Origin: a bacterium
Lineage (GTDB): Bacteria; Armatimonadota; Zipacnadia; Zipacnadales; Zipacnadaceae
DNA: 64,000 nt
Direction: 5' to 3'
Assembly (NCBI GenBank): GCA_030603495.1
Contig: JAUVXR010000010.1
Location: 12,736-76,735 of the forward strand
Shown: positions 53,357 through 62,456 of the stretch, one piece after another
Layout of the letters: every line of letters starts with the position of its first letter
How positions within the stretch are numbered: the stretch's first letter is position 1
Position numbers and translations under genes: made by a program
The notes under the pieces: generated by a model
What the model was told of the DNA's origin: nothing
Seen by the model: only the letters and a program-made list of their open reading frames with translations
Databases searched by the model: none

Positions 53357-55114
53357 ATGGCTAAGAGACGAGAGAGGGCGAGCGAAGACTTCTTCGAGTG
53401 TATTGTTGCGAACTCGTCTCAGCGGCTGCTGGTCGTCGATCAGGACCTAACGATCATCTACGCCAGCCCAAGCTATTGCGCATCGCGGGACCTGAGCGCT
53501 GAGCAAATAGAGGGCGGCAACCTCAACGAATTCTTCCCTGCCTCGATGATGGTAGAGGCCCAGCTTGGCGAAGCGATCCGTAAGACACTCGCCAATGGTC
53601 AGCACACAAGATGGTCTGGCTACCGCCAAGCCACAGATGACCACAGCGACCGCGTCATCAATATCCGCCTAGACCCGTACCAACACGATGATCAGTCTCT
53701 GGTCCTACTTACTATCGAAGATATAACTCAACAACACCGTCAGCTATATGAGCGAAATATCATACAGCAGATCTCGGAGGTGATGCTCGGTATAATCAGC
53801 CTGCCGCGGTTGCTGCACGCAATACTCACCGCCATAACCGCGGGGGGCGCGGTTGGACTGGGCTTTAACCGGGCCGTTCTGATGTTGGTAGACGAAGAGG
53901 CCAGCCTACTCAAGGCCGAGATGGCGGTTGGGCCCCGTGATGCTGAGCAGGCATACGATATCTGGGCGCAGATGGGGCTTGAGGAACATCATGTTCTGGA
54001 TGACCTTCTCGACGACGAGGCAGAACTGCCTCCCCCGGAGGAGCAGCCTCTGTACGATCTTGTCCAGCACCTCCAGTTCCCCCTCAGCGAAACAGATGCC
54101 CTGCCCACGGCGGCAATAGCACGCCGTGAGACTGTTCACGTTCGCGATGCACGCAATAACGCACAAGTCAGTGAGCAGCTCTACGAGTTACTACAGGCTG
54201 AGGAGTTCATCGTAGCGCCACTGCTGGTCGAAAACCAAGCCATTGGCGCGCTGATTGCTAGCAACTTTGTGACACGCCGACCTATTGCCCAACCTGATGT
54301 GCACTTGCTTAATACGCTGGCCAATCAGGCTGCTTTAGCCATCGATCGCGCACGAGCCTACGAAGAGATTCAGCGACGTGCCGAAGAACTGGAGCAGGCC
54401 TACGAAAGGCTGGCGGCAGCGCAGAAGGAGAAAATCGAAGCAGAAAAGCTGGCAACTATCGGGGAGGTCACTGCGCTTGTAGCTCACGAGATCCGTAACC
54501 CTATGTCAACCATCGGCGGGTTCGCCCGTTCCATAAACCAGCGTCCCGATGACCTACAACGGGTCCAGCGTAACTCCCGCATCATCATTGAAGAGGTCGA
54601 ACGACTCGAACAGATCCTGCAACAACTGCTCGACTTTGTCAAGCCGCCGTATAGCGAGCTGATCCTCGACCGGCTTGAACCCCTTATCGACTATGCCGTC
54701 CAGATGACCACGAGCCTAGTCGGAGAGGCGCACGTTGTTCTGGATGTGAATGTCGAAGAGAGATTACCGGAGATATTCCTGGATCAGAAGCAATGCCAAC
54801 AAGTGATGGTAAATCTGATCCGTAACGCGATGGAAGCGATGCCCGACGGCGGTCATCTGGAGATCGGTGCGCGCCGCGTCGAGGGGACAGTGGAACTATA
54901 CGTCTCGGATACCGGGAATGGCGTAAGGCCCGAGCACCTCGGCGAGATCTTCGACACTTTCTATACCACTAAGCCCTCAGGCACTGGTCTGGGATTGGCA
55001 TTGACGCAGAGAATAGTCCACCAGCACGGTGCGGAGATAAAGGTATCTAGTGAAGAAGGTAAAGGCAGCACTTTTGCGATTGCCTTCCCAATTCCAGCCG
55101 AGCAGCACAAGTAG
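53357..55114 (+). CDS. Histidine kinase with PAS and GAF domains
   Basis: 585 aa, apparently soluble. PAS about 8-130 (RLLVVDQDLTIIYASPSYC), GAF about 160-340, a short coiled coil (EEIQRRAEELEQAYERLAAAQKEKIEAEKL), then the H-box VAHEIRNPMSTIGGFA with the phosphorylatable His near residue 377, N-box VNLIRNAMEAMPDGG, and G-boxes SDTGNGV and PSGTGLGLALTQRIV. ATG 53357 lies two bases after the galT stop; the response regulator follows after 43 bases. Likely senses a cytoplasmic signal. Confidence 0.92.
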   Translation: MAKRRERASEDFFECIVANSSQRLLVVDQDLTIIYASPSYCASRDLSAEQIEGGNLNEFFPASMMVEAQLGEAIRKTLANGQHTRWSGYRQATDDHSDRVINIRLDPYQHDDQSLVLLTIEDITQQHRQLYERNIIQQISEVMLGIISLPRLLHAILTAITAGGAVGLGFNRAVLMLVDEEASLLKAEMAVGPRDAEQAYDIWAQMGLEEHHVLDDLLDDEAELPPPEEQPLYDLVQHLQFPLSETDALPTAAIARRETVHVRDARNNAQVSEQLYELLQAEEFIVAPLLVENQAIGALIASNFVTRRPIAQPDVHLLNTLANQAALAIDRARAYEEIQRRAEELEQAYERLAAAQKEKIEAEKLATIGEVTALVAHEIRNPMSTIGGFARSINQRPDDLQRVQRNSRIIIEEVERLEQILQQLLDFVKPPYSELILDRLEPLIDYAVQMTTSLVGEAHVVLDVNVEERLPEIFLDQKQCQQVMVNLIRNAMEAMPDGGHLEIGARRVEGTVELYVSDTGNGVRPEHLGEIFDTFYTTKPSGTGLGLALTQRIVHQHGAEIKVSSEEGKGSTFAIAFPIPAEQHK

Positions 55115-55157
55115 ACTGCGCACTCTGCTGAGGCTTGATTACAAGGGAGTGAGGCTT

Positions 55158-55541
55158 ATGCCAACAGTTCTGGTTGTTGATGACGACGAGCACCAGCGTC
55201 TGCTATACCAGGAGGAGCTTGAGTTCGAGGGCTATGAGGTAATCCTGGCTGCCAGTGGGCAAGAGGCTATAGACACAATCGCTAACCAATCCGTGGACTG
55301 CGTGGTGTTGGACATCGCCATGCCCGGGATGGACGGCGTGGAAACGCTGGGGAAGATCCTCGACATTAACCGGCAACTGCCCATCATTCTCCACACCGCC
55401 TATTCCAGCTACAAGGATGACTTCATGACCTGGGCCGCCGAGGCGTACGTGATTAAGTCATCGGATCTGAGCAGCCTGAAGCAGTATGTGAAGAAGGCGG
55501 TGGCATCAAGCCAATCGGCCGACACAGAGGCACACAGCTAA
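55158..55541 (+). CDS. Response regulator receiver-only protein
   Basis: 127 aa from ATG 55158 (AAGGGAGTGAGGCTT upstream). A single receiver domain: the acidic pair VLVVDDDEHQ at 8-10, phospho-Asp in VVLDIAMPGMDG (about 55), Thr-like position in LHTAYSS and Lys in VIKSSDL (about 105). No output domain, so it probably works by protein contact, as the partner of the adjacent kinase. Between kinase and glgC in one run. Confidence 0.92.
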   Translation: MPTVLVVDDDEHQRLLYQEELEFEGYEVILAASGQEAIDTIANQSVDCVVLDIAMPGMDGVETLGKILDINRQLPIILHTAYSSYKDDFMTWAAEAYVIKSSDLSSLKQYVKKAVASSQSADTEAHS

Positions 55542-55546
55542 GCTAA

Positions 55547-56782
55547 ATGAACCGGAACGAGAATTATCCTGGGATAAGCGACGCCATGGCGATGATCCTG
55601 GCCGGCGGCAAAGGCCAGCGGCTCTACCCGCTGACGCGCTGGCGAGCCAAGCCCGCTATTCGCTTCGCTGCCAGCTATCGCATGGTGGACTTCACCCTAA
55701 GCAACTGCGTCAACTCGCACCTCAAGCGCGTCCACTTACTGACCCAATACGCCGCCACGTCGCTGCACCGCCACATTCAATGGGGGTGGGCAAGCATGTT
55801 CGTGGGTGAGCTGGGTGAGTTCATTGATACTGTCCCGCCTCAGAAGGTCTTCGCCGACCGCTGGTATGCGGATACCGCTGATGCGATCTATCAGAACCTG
55901 TTCATCCTCCAGGAAGAACGGCCTGCGCTGGTATTCGTCTTATCCGGTGACCATGCCTACAAGATGGACTATCGCCCGATGTTGACGACGCATCTGGACA
56001 GGGCCGCTCAACTAACCATCGCCTGCCTTAAGCTGCCGCGTGAGCAGTGCCAGCAGCTGGGCGTGGTCACGACCGACGAATCGGGGCGCATCATTGGCTT
56101 TGACGAGAAGCCAGCCGTGCCCCAGCCAGTGCCTGACAATGCTGATTACTCCCTGGCCTCGATGGGCGTATATCTCTGGAATAGCGAAGACCTGGCTCGT
56201 CAGGTCGCCCAGGATGCTACCAGTGGCAGTAGCCACGACTTCGGGCAGGATGTCGTTCCCCGCATGATTGAGCAGGGCTTGGCCGTGTACGCCTACGATT
56301 TCCGCGACCCCACCACCGATCAGCCGGGCTACTGGCGCGACATCGGGACACTCGACAGTTACTGGCAGAGCAACATGGACCTGACTACGGTTCTGCCGGA
56401 GTTCAACCTCTACGATCACCAGTGGCCGATCTATACCTACTACAGCCAGCGTCCACCCGCGAAAACCAGCAGCAGCCAGGCAGATGCTCTTCTCAAAGAC
56501 TGTTTGGTATCCGCCGGCTGTATCATTTCCGGGGCGGAAGCTCACCGTTCGCTGCTGTCACCTGGCGTGCGGCTGGAAGAGGAGGCACAGATTACCGAGT
56601 CCATCCTAATGGACGATGTGCGGATCGGTGCCGGCGCTCGTCTTAACAGGGTTATCGTGGATGAAGGCGTCACTGTTCCCCCCGGAAGCACGATCGGCCT
56701 GGACCGCGACCAGGACGCGAAGAGATTTGTCGTAACTGACAGTGGGATTACCGTAGTGCCGACAGGCGCGGTGTTCGACTGA
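55547..56782 (+). CDS. glgC: Glucose-1-phosphate adenylyltransferase
   Basis: Makes ADP-glucose, the committed step of glycogen synthesis. 411 aa: GGKGQRLYPLTRWRAKPAIRF near residue 17, the HLKRVHLLTQYAATSLHRHIQ block, VLSGDHAYKMDY, GYWRDIGTLDSYWQSNMDL, and a C-terminal left-handed beta-helix with LLSPGVRLEEEAQITESILMDDVRIGAGA. Starts five bases after the regulator stop. Allosteric control is usual for the family. Confidence 0.95.
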   Translation: MNRNENYPGISDAMAMILAGGKGQRLYPLTRWRAKPAIRFAASYRMVDFTLSNCVNSHLKRVHLLTQYAATSLHRHIQWGWASMFVGELGEFIDTVPPQKVFADRWYADTADAIYQNLFILQEERPALVFVLSGDHAYKMDYRPMLTTHLDRAAQLTIACLKLPREQCQQLGVVTTDESGRIIGFDEKPAVPQPVPDNADYSLASMGVYLWNSEDLARQVAQDATSGSSHDFGQDVVPRMIEQGLAVYAYDFRDPTTDQPGYWRDIGTLDSYWQSNMDLTTVLPEFNLYDHQWPIYTYYSQRPPAKTSSSQADALLKDCLVSAGCIISGAEAHRSLLSPGVRLEEEAQITESILMDDVRIGAGARLNRVIVDEGVTVPPGSTIGLDRDQDAKRFVVTDSGITVVPTGAVFD

Positions 56783-56820
56783 GAGACACCAACGCGCTGA
56801 AGATACGGAGGTGCTTGGCG

Positions 56821-58263
56821 ATGAAAGTATTACTGGCTTCGGCGGAAGTGGCACCATTTGCCAAGGTAGGCGGGTTAGCTGACGTGGCAGGGTCACTGCC
56901 CAAAGCCCTGGCCGACCTTGGCCTCGACATCCGCGTGATAATGCCCAAATATCAGCAGGCTGCGGAGAGGGCTCCTAAAATGTGGCGAGCCGTCTCCGGC
57001 TGTCCGGTTCCGATGCCTGACGCCATGTCCGGGTGCGCACTCGATGAGTCACGCCTGCCCGGTAGCGACGTGCCCGTCTACTTCGTCGAGCACCACGATT
57101 ACTTTAGCCGCCCTTACGTTTACGGCCCTCCGGGGAGCAGCTACCCCGACAACCTGGAGCGGCTGACCTTCTTTTGCCGCGCCCTTCTGGCCGTGCTCGA
57201 GCCGCTCAACTGGCAGCCCGAGGTAATCCACCTCAACGACTGGCACACTGCTCTCGTCGCGGTCTATCTTAGGCAGCCCGGCCTAGCTGGTCCTGCCACT
57301 GTCTTCACGGCCCATAACCTGGGCCCAGCTTACCAGGGCACCTTCCCCGCCGACCTGCTGGGCGTTACTGGACTTAGCCCGAGCAGTTCCGGAGTGCAGC
57401 AGATGCTTCAGAACGGCCAAATTAACCTGGCTCGGGCCGGCTTGGACTGTGCCGATATGATTAACACAGTCAGCGAAAAGTACGCTCAGGAGATCGCGAC
57501 CGATGAGTTCGGAGCCGGTGTCAGCGACCTGGTCGGGCGACGCGGCAAAGACGTGTGGGGCATCGTCAACGGCATTGATTACGACATCTGGAATCCGGCT
57601 ACCGACCAGGCCATTGCCAGCAACTTCAGCACTGAGGATCCCTTGGGCAAGGCCGAGTGCAAGCGCGCACTCCAAGAGTTGGCCGGACTGCCGACGGTTG
57701 ACCAGGTGCCGCTGATCGGGATGGTGACGCGACTCGATGCGCAGAAGGGGCTGGACATCCTCGCCGAGACTTTACCGCAGATTACTGACGCGCAGTTAGT
57801 TGTACTGGGCACCGGCGACGCCCGCTATGAGAAGGTGCTCGCGCAAGCCGCCGCTGAACGTGAGAACGTCGCGGTCTTTGTTGACTTCGACCTCAACCTG
57901 GCCCGCCAGATATACGCCGGGGCGGATATGTTTCTGATGCCGTCACGCTACGAGCCGTGCGGGCTGGGGCAGATGATCGCGCTGGCTTACGGCACTGTCC
58001 CCATCGTCCGGGCGACCGGCGGGCTCGACGACACCATCCAGGAGAAGGGCACACGGGGCAAGCCCCAGAACGGCTACAAATTCAAGGAATATATGGCAAA
58101 GGAGCTGCTGGCAGCAATCAACCGCGCGGTGACGACCTACCGGCGCCGCCCAAAACGCTGGCAGAAGATCGTGACAAACGCGCTCAGTTGCGACTGCTCG
58201 TGGGACCGATCAGCCCGTAAGTATGTGCAGCTCTACGAGGCGGCCGCCACAAAGAAGGCCTGA
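56821..58263 (+). CDS. glgA: Glycogen synthase (GT5)
   Basis: 480 aa. Extends alpha-1,4-glucan from ADP-glucose. N-terminal KxGGL motif (VLLASAEVAPFAKVGGLADVAGSLPKAL), VIHLNDWHTALVAVYLR, NTVSEKYAQEI, GIVNGIDYDIWNP, and C-terminal PSRYEPCGLGQMIALAYGTVPIVRATGGL are all conserved. ATG 56821 follows GGAGGTGCTTGGCG. End of the galT-HK-RR-glgC-glgA run. Confidence 0.96.
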   Translation: MKVLLASAEVAPFAKVGGLADVAGSLPKALADLGLDIRVIMPKYQQAAERAPKMWRAVSGCPVPMPDAMSGCALDESRLPGSDVPVYFVEHHDYFSRPYVYGPPGSSYPDNLERLTFFCRALLAVLEPLNWQPEVIHLNDWHTALVAVYLRQPGLAGPATVFTAHNLGPAYQGTFPADLLGVTGLSPSSSGVQQMLQNGQINLARAGLDCADMINTVSEKYAQEIATDEFGAGVSDLVGRRGKDVWGIVNGIDYDIWNPATDQAIASNFSTEDPLGKAECKRALQELAGLPTVDQVPLIGMVTRLDAQKGLDILAETLPQITDAQLVVLGTGDARYEKVLAQAAAERENVAVFVDFDLNLARQIYAGADMFLMPSRYEPCGLGQMIALAYGTVPIVRATGGLDDTIQEKGTRGKPQNGYKFKEYMAKELLAAINRAVTTYRRRPKRWQKIVTNALSCDCSWDRSARKYVQLYEAAATKKA

Positions 58264-58695
58264 CTGCCCAGGCCCACCGCGTTGCCGGGCAAGTCAGGTA
58301 ACCACGGGGCCGCCAGAGATGTGTGGCCTGGCACTCTTCAACACAGTACGTACCAGCGTCGGGTTTGCCACCTCCGCACAATAGCTGGTAGTTGCCCCTC
58401 AGGTACTCGTTCATTGCTCGTGCTGCCCGTGGCTCAGGGTACGGATGACCGTCTCCTCGCCGAGTCAACGATAATATGGCCCTTCTTGTGAACCCCGAGC
58501 CGCCAAATGACGTCAATGAATCAGTCTGCGCTGTGCTGCTTAGTACTGTTTCGTCACTGCTCGAGCCGGAATCTTCGGTGCCCTAGAAGGAATATCAGCA
58601 TCAGACGCCGAAGTAGGCTGCCCAGTAGCCAACACCGACTGGCCGTCTGACGCCATAAGCAAAGGCGTGATTTTCGCATGCGCTGTCATCCATAT
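58264..58695. other. Gap between glgA and the TolC-like gene
   Basis: 432 bases. An imperfect inverted repeat directly after glgA (GACTGCCC...GGGCAAGTC, 58262-58297) may be a terminator but lacks a T-run. Minus-strand open frames here have no recognisable features. Confidence 0.4.
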
Positions 58696-59961
58696 ATGAA
58701 ATTCAGTTACGTATGGCTGCTCACTGTGCTGATGGTAGCGACCAGCGCCCCGGCCCAGGAGCTTCCCGAGAGACTCACCCTGGAAGACTGCTTCCGCCTG
58801 GCGCTCGCGCGCAATCCCAATCTGAAGGTGGCCAACCTGGAGGTAGACAGTAGCCACGCTGGGCTCACAGCGCAGAGAGCGCAACGACAGCCGACATTCA
58901 GTGCAGAGTGGAACGCGCGTGTACAGCAGTCTCTTACCCGCTCCACTAGCCGTGACCTTTCCCTAGTGCTGAGTCAGACCTTCTACCGCAGCGGCCTACG
59001 TGAGTCGATCCGGACCGCGGAGGTACAGCTTGAGGCCAGTCGGTATTCCCGCCAAGACACCGAGCGGCGCTTGCTCGTGCAGGTGGCGGTGGCTTTCTAC
59101 GATGTCCTGGGCAGCCAGGCGGTGGGGGAGGTCGCGCGGGCGGGGGTCGCGGCAGTGCGTGAGAATCTGGAACTGGTCAACGCCCGGATTGAAACGGGCA
59201 GTGCCGCTACCGTAGACCGTCTGCCCGTTGAGGTTGAACTGGCTGAGGCCGAGTTGGAAACGCTGCGCACGATGAACGCTACATGGCAGGCGATGGCCGA
59301 CCTGCGGGCGCTGTTGGCCCTCGGAGAGGGACCGCCACCCGTGCTAAGCGGGGATATGAAGCGGGTATCGGAGCCCGGCCTGCTCGATCCCTGGATCGCG
59401 GAAGCACGAGAGCAGCGGCCCGACATTACGGTGCAGCAGGCGAGCGCGCGTGCCGCGGAGTTGCGGCTCACCCAAGCCCGGATTGACGCCGGGTTGAGCC
59501 TAAGTGCGAGCGGCTCCGCCGACTACGGCAGGCACACCGGCATCACCCGGGACAACTGGGCAGTGATGCTCAGCGCGACGTACCCCCTGGGCAACCGGGC
59601 GCTTAGAGCTGAGGTGGCCGCGGCTGAGGCCCTGCGCGAGATCGCCTACCAGCGACTGACCGACCTCGAGCTGAACATCGCCCGCGAAGTGCAACAGAGC
59701 TGGTACCGGCTTCAGGATGCCACCCAGCGTATTCCTGCGGCTCAGTTGGCGGTGGAGGCGGCTCAGGTCAACCTGGAAGCAACCCGGCAGCGCTACGCGG
59801 AGGGCGTGGCCATCGTCGTCGAGGTTACTGATGCGGAACTGTCGCTGCGCCGGTCCCGCCTCAATCTCGTCCAGGCGCGGTACGATCAGATAGTCGCTCA
59901 CTACCAGTTGTTGGCCGCGGCTGGGCGCCCGCTGCTACCCGAGCAAACAATCAATGAGTAA
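58696..59961 (+). CDS. TolC family outer-membrane efflux protein
   Basis: 421 aa. Signal peptide (MKFSYVWLLTVLMVATSAPAQ). Two OEP repeats: LTLEDCFRLALARNPNLKVANLEV at the start and LSLRRSRLNLVQARYDQIVAHYQLLAAAGR near the end. The protein forms the outer-membrane exit duct of the following MacAB-like pump. The first in-frame ATG at 58678 adds six residues that break the signal peptide; no good ribosome site exists for either. Confidence 0.88.
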   Translation: MKFSYVWLLTVLMVATSAPAQELPERLTLEDCFRLALARNPNLKVANLEVDSSHAGLTAQRAQRQPTFSAEWNARVQQSLTRSTSRDLSLVLSQTFYRSGLRESIRTAEVQLEASRYSRQDTERRLLVQVAVAFYDVLGSQAVGEVARAGVAAVRENLELVNARIETGSAATVDRLPVEVELAEAELETLRTMNATWQAMADLRALLALGEGPPPVLSGDMKRVSEPGLLDPWIAEAREQRPDITVQQASARAAELRLTQARIDAGLSLSASGSADYGRHTGITRDNWAVMLSATYPLGNRALRAEVAAAEALREIAYQRLTDLELNIAREVQQSWYRLQDATQRIPAAQLAVEAAQVNLEATRQRYAEGVAIVVEVTDAELSLRRSRLNLVQARYDQIVAHYQLLAAAGRPLLPEQTINE

Positions 59962-59976
59962 CCCGGATTATTACCA

Positions 59977-61665
59977 ATGAAAAGAATCCTTGTTGTTTTC
60001 GGAGTCGTTGCAGTGGTCGTTGGGATGGCGATCTGGTTCATAGGCAGCCACGGCAACGATGCCGAAGGAGAACCAGAACAAGTTACCGTCGAGGTGATCC
60101 GTGGTCCGCTGGTGGTGACGGTCTCGGCCACCGGTGTGCTCGAACCGCTGACCACCGTGGAAGTCAAGTCGCGTAGCGGGGGCGAGGTCAGCAAGATGTA
60201 CGTCGAACCGGGCGACTATGTGGAGGCGGGCCAGATTATCGCGCAGCTTGACCCGACTGAACTCCAGGGGAAGGTGGACCAGGCGCGGGCTCAGGCCGAC
60301 GTTTCCCAGGCCCGGCTCTCCCAGACCCGGCTTAACAACGAGGTGCAGGGCGAACAGACTGCGACTGCGCTAGTAGAGGCCCAGGCCAGCCTGGCCTCTG
60401 CCCAAGCCCGGCTGAAACAAGCGCAGGCCCAGGAGACCATTCAGCCGCAGTTGACTGAGGCCGACCTGACCCAGGCTAGGGCGGGTCTGACGAGGGCTGA
60501 GCAAGACTTGGCCATACTCCTGGCAGGCGCCCGCCCGCAGGAAGTGGCCCAGGCCCGGACGCGGGTCATCGAGGCGCAGGCGGCGGCCGACAACGCTCAG
60601 GCCACGCTCATGCGCGAGGAGGCGCTGCTGGCCAAGGGTTTCGTCTCCCAGCAGTCGGTCGAGGACGCCCGCCGTGCCCATACTGCGGCTGCCGCCCAAC
60701 TCGAGAGCTCTCAGCAGAATCTGTCGCTGGTCGAGGCCGGCCCGCGGCCCGAGGAGATCGAGCGAAGCCGAGCGGGGGTGCAGCAGGCTCAGGCGGCCCT
60801 GGCAGCAGCCGAGGCCCAGACCATCCAGGTTGACATCAGACGACAGGAGCGCGCAAGCGCCGAGGCCACGGTCCTCCAGGCGGAGGCTGGCCTACGCCGA
60901 GCCAAGGCCGGGGAACTGAGCGATGCCGCCCGCGCGAAGGATATTCAGATTGCCACTGCCGAACTACGCCGCAGCCAGTCCCAGCTCGACGAGGTTGAGT
61001 ATAGCTTTGAGCATAGCACTATCGTCGCTCCACGCAACGGAGTGGTTCTGGAAAAGCTAGTCGAAGAAGGCACGGTAGTCCCTGCTGGCACCGCCGCTCT
61101 GGCCCAGGGCACGACCATCGTCACTCTCGCCGACATCACTGAGATGTATGTCCTGGTTGAGGTAGACGAGGCCGACATTGCCCAGGTGGAAGTTGGCCAG
61201 ACCGCCGAGATCACAGTGGACGCTCTGCCCACACACGCATTTGCCGGCAATGTAGTCAAGGTATTCCCTAAGGCTAGCGAAGAGCAAAACGTCATCTATT
61301 TTCCGGTCCGGGTGAAGCTGCTCGACACCTCGCGACAGCTGCGCCCCGGGATGACCGCCGACGTCACCCTAGTCGTCGCTGAGCAGGAGGACACACTCCT
61401 GATCCCGGATAGCGCCATTGATCGCTCGGGCATGCAGCCGACTGTCCAGGTACTCGAAGCACCGCAGGCCGAACCGGTCGAGCGCCCAGTGAAAGTCGGC
61501 ATCAGCGACTGGGAGCTGACCGAGATACTGGAGGGCCTCAAGGAAGGCGAAAGGGTGGCGCTGCCCGCGGGGGCCAACCCTCCGCCAGGAATGGGCGGGA
61601 ACGGTGCTCACGGCCGAACCGGACAACGGGCGCTGCGTATGCTCGGCAGGGCGGGCAGAAGATAG
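59977..61665 (+). CDS. MacA-like efflux adaptor (HlyD family)
   Basis: 562 aa, N-terminal membrane anchor (about 4-20). Barrel-sandwich halves at VSATGVLEPLTTVEVKSRSGGEVSKMYVEPGDYVEAGQIIAQLDP and at FEHSTIVAPRNGVVLEKLVEEGTVV bracket a coiled coil of about 260 residues that is Gln/Ala/Glu-rich and roughly twice the usual MacA hairpin. A beta-barrel and membrane-proximal domain follow, then a Gly/Pro tail. It bridges the MacB pair and the TolC-like duct across the periplasm. Confidence 0.92.
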   Translation: MKRILVVFGVVAVVVGMAIWFIGSHGNDAEGEPEQVTVEVIRGPLVVTVSATGVLEPLTTVEVKSRSGGEVSKMYVEPGDYVEAGQIIAQLDPTELQGKVDQARAQADVSQARLSQTRLNNEVQGEQTATALVEAQASLASAQARLKQAQAQETIQPQLTEADLTQARAGLTRAEQDLAILLAGARPQEVAQARTRVIEAQAAADNAQATLMREEALLAKGFVSQQSVEDARRAHTAAAAQLESSQQNLSLVEAGPRPEEIERSRAGVQQAQAALAAAEAQTIQVDIRRQERASAEATVLQAEAGLRRAKAGELSDAARAKDIQIATAELRRSQSQLDEVEYSFEHSTIVAPRNGVVLEKLVEEGTVVPAGTAALAQGTTIVTLADITEMYVLVEVDEADIAQVEVGQTAEITVDALPTHAFAGNVVKVFPKASEEQNVIYFPVRVKLLDTSRQLRPGMTADVTLVVAEQEDTLLIPDSAIDRSGMQPTVQVLEAPQAEPVERPVKVGISDWELTEILEGLKEGERVALPAGANPPPGMGGNGAHGRTGQRALRMLGRAGRR

Positions 61666-61757
61666 GCCATCTACGGCAGCACGACAGCAGCACAACGACA
61701 CAGGATGAGACAGCGAGACGACTCAGATATACGGAGAACGGCGGGCAAACTGGCGCG

Positions 61758-62456
61758 ATGTCTCTGATAGAAGTACGCGACGTTGAGAAAACCTACACGA
61801 TGGGCTCAGTGGACGTTAACGCACTGCGCGGCGTCTCCTTTACGATTGCGCCCGGCGAATACCTGGCGATAATGGGACCGTCAGGCTCGGGGAAATCCAC
61901 GCTAATGAACCTCCTGGGCTGCCTGGATAAGCCCAGCGCCGGCACCTACTTGCTGGATGGCGAGGACGTCAGCCAGCTCTCCGATAATCGCCTCGCCGCA
62001 CTGCGCAACCGCCGGATCGGCTTTGTCTTTCAGCAGTTTAATCTGCTGCCGCGCGCCAACGCACTGCAGAACGTGGAACTACCGCTGCAATACGCCGGCA
62101 TTCACGACCGGCGGGAGAAGGCCGTGACGGCGCTGGCGAAGGTCGGCCTGGCCGACCGTGCCCATCACCGCCCCCGGGAACTCTCCGGCGGCGAGCAGCA
62201 ACGCGTGGCGATTGCCCGGGCCATCGTCAACGAACCAGCGATCATCCTGGCCGACGAGCCGACCGGCAACCTCGATAGCCGCACTGGCCGGGACATCCTG
62301 CAGGTCTTTGACGATCTCAACCAGACCGGGATTACGCTGATAACGGTGACCCACGACCCTGATATCGCGGCTCGCTGTCACCGCGTCATCCACATGGTTG
62401 ACGGTAAGCTAGCCAACGATGTCTACAACGACCGCCCGGGTGGTGAAGCATCGTGA
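61758..62456 (+). CDS. MacB-like ABC exporter ATPase
   Basis: 232 aa, LolD/MacB type. Walker A GPSGSGKSTLMNLLG at 40-48, Q-loop FVFQQFNLLPR, signature LSGGEQQRVAIARA, Walker B AIILADEPTGNLDS, H-loop VTHDPDIA. The stop overlaps the permease start (GTGA at 62453-62456). Unlike E. coli MacB, ATPase and permease are separate chains. Confidence 0.95.
   Translation: MSLIEVRDVEKTYTMGSVDVNALRGVSFTIAPGEYLAIMGPSGSGKSTLMNLLGCLDKPSAGTYLLDGEDVSQLSDNRLAALRNRRIGFVFQQFNLLPRANALQNVELPLQYAGIHDRREKAVTALAKVGLADRAHHRPRELSGGEQQRVAIARAIVNEPAIILADEPTGNLDSRTGRDILQVFDDLNQTGITLITVTHDPDIAARCHRVIHMVDGKLANDVYNDRPGGEAS

Noticed and set aside
58184-58516. Minus-strand 110-aa frame between glgA and the TolC gene.
   Set aside because: It has Cys-rich scattered composition and overlaps the glgA end; no motif or start site supports it.
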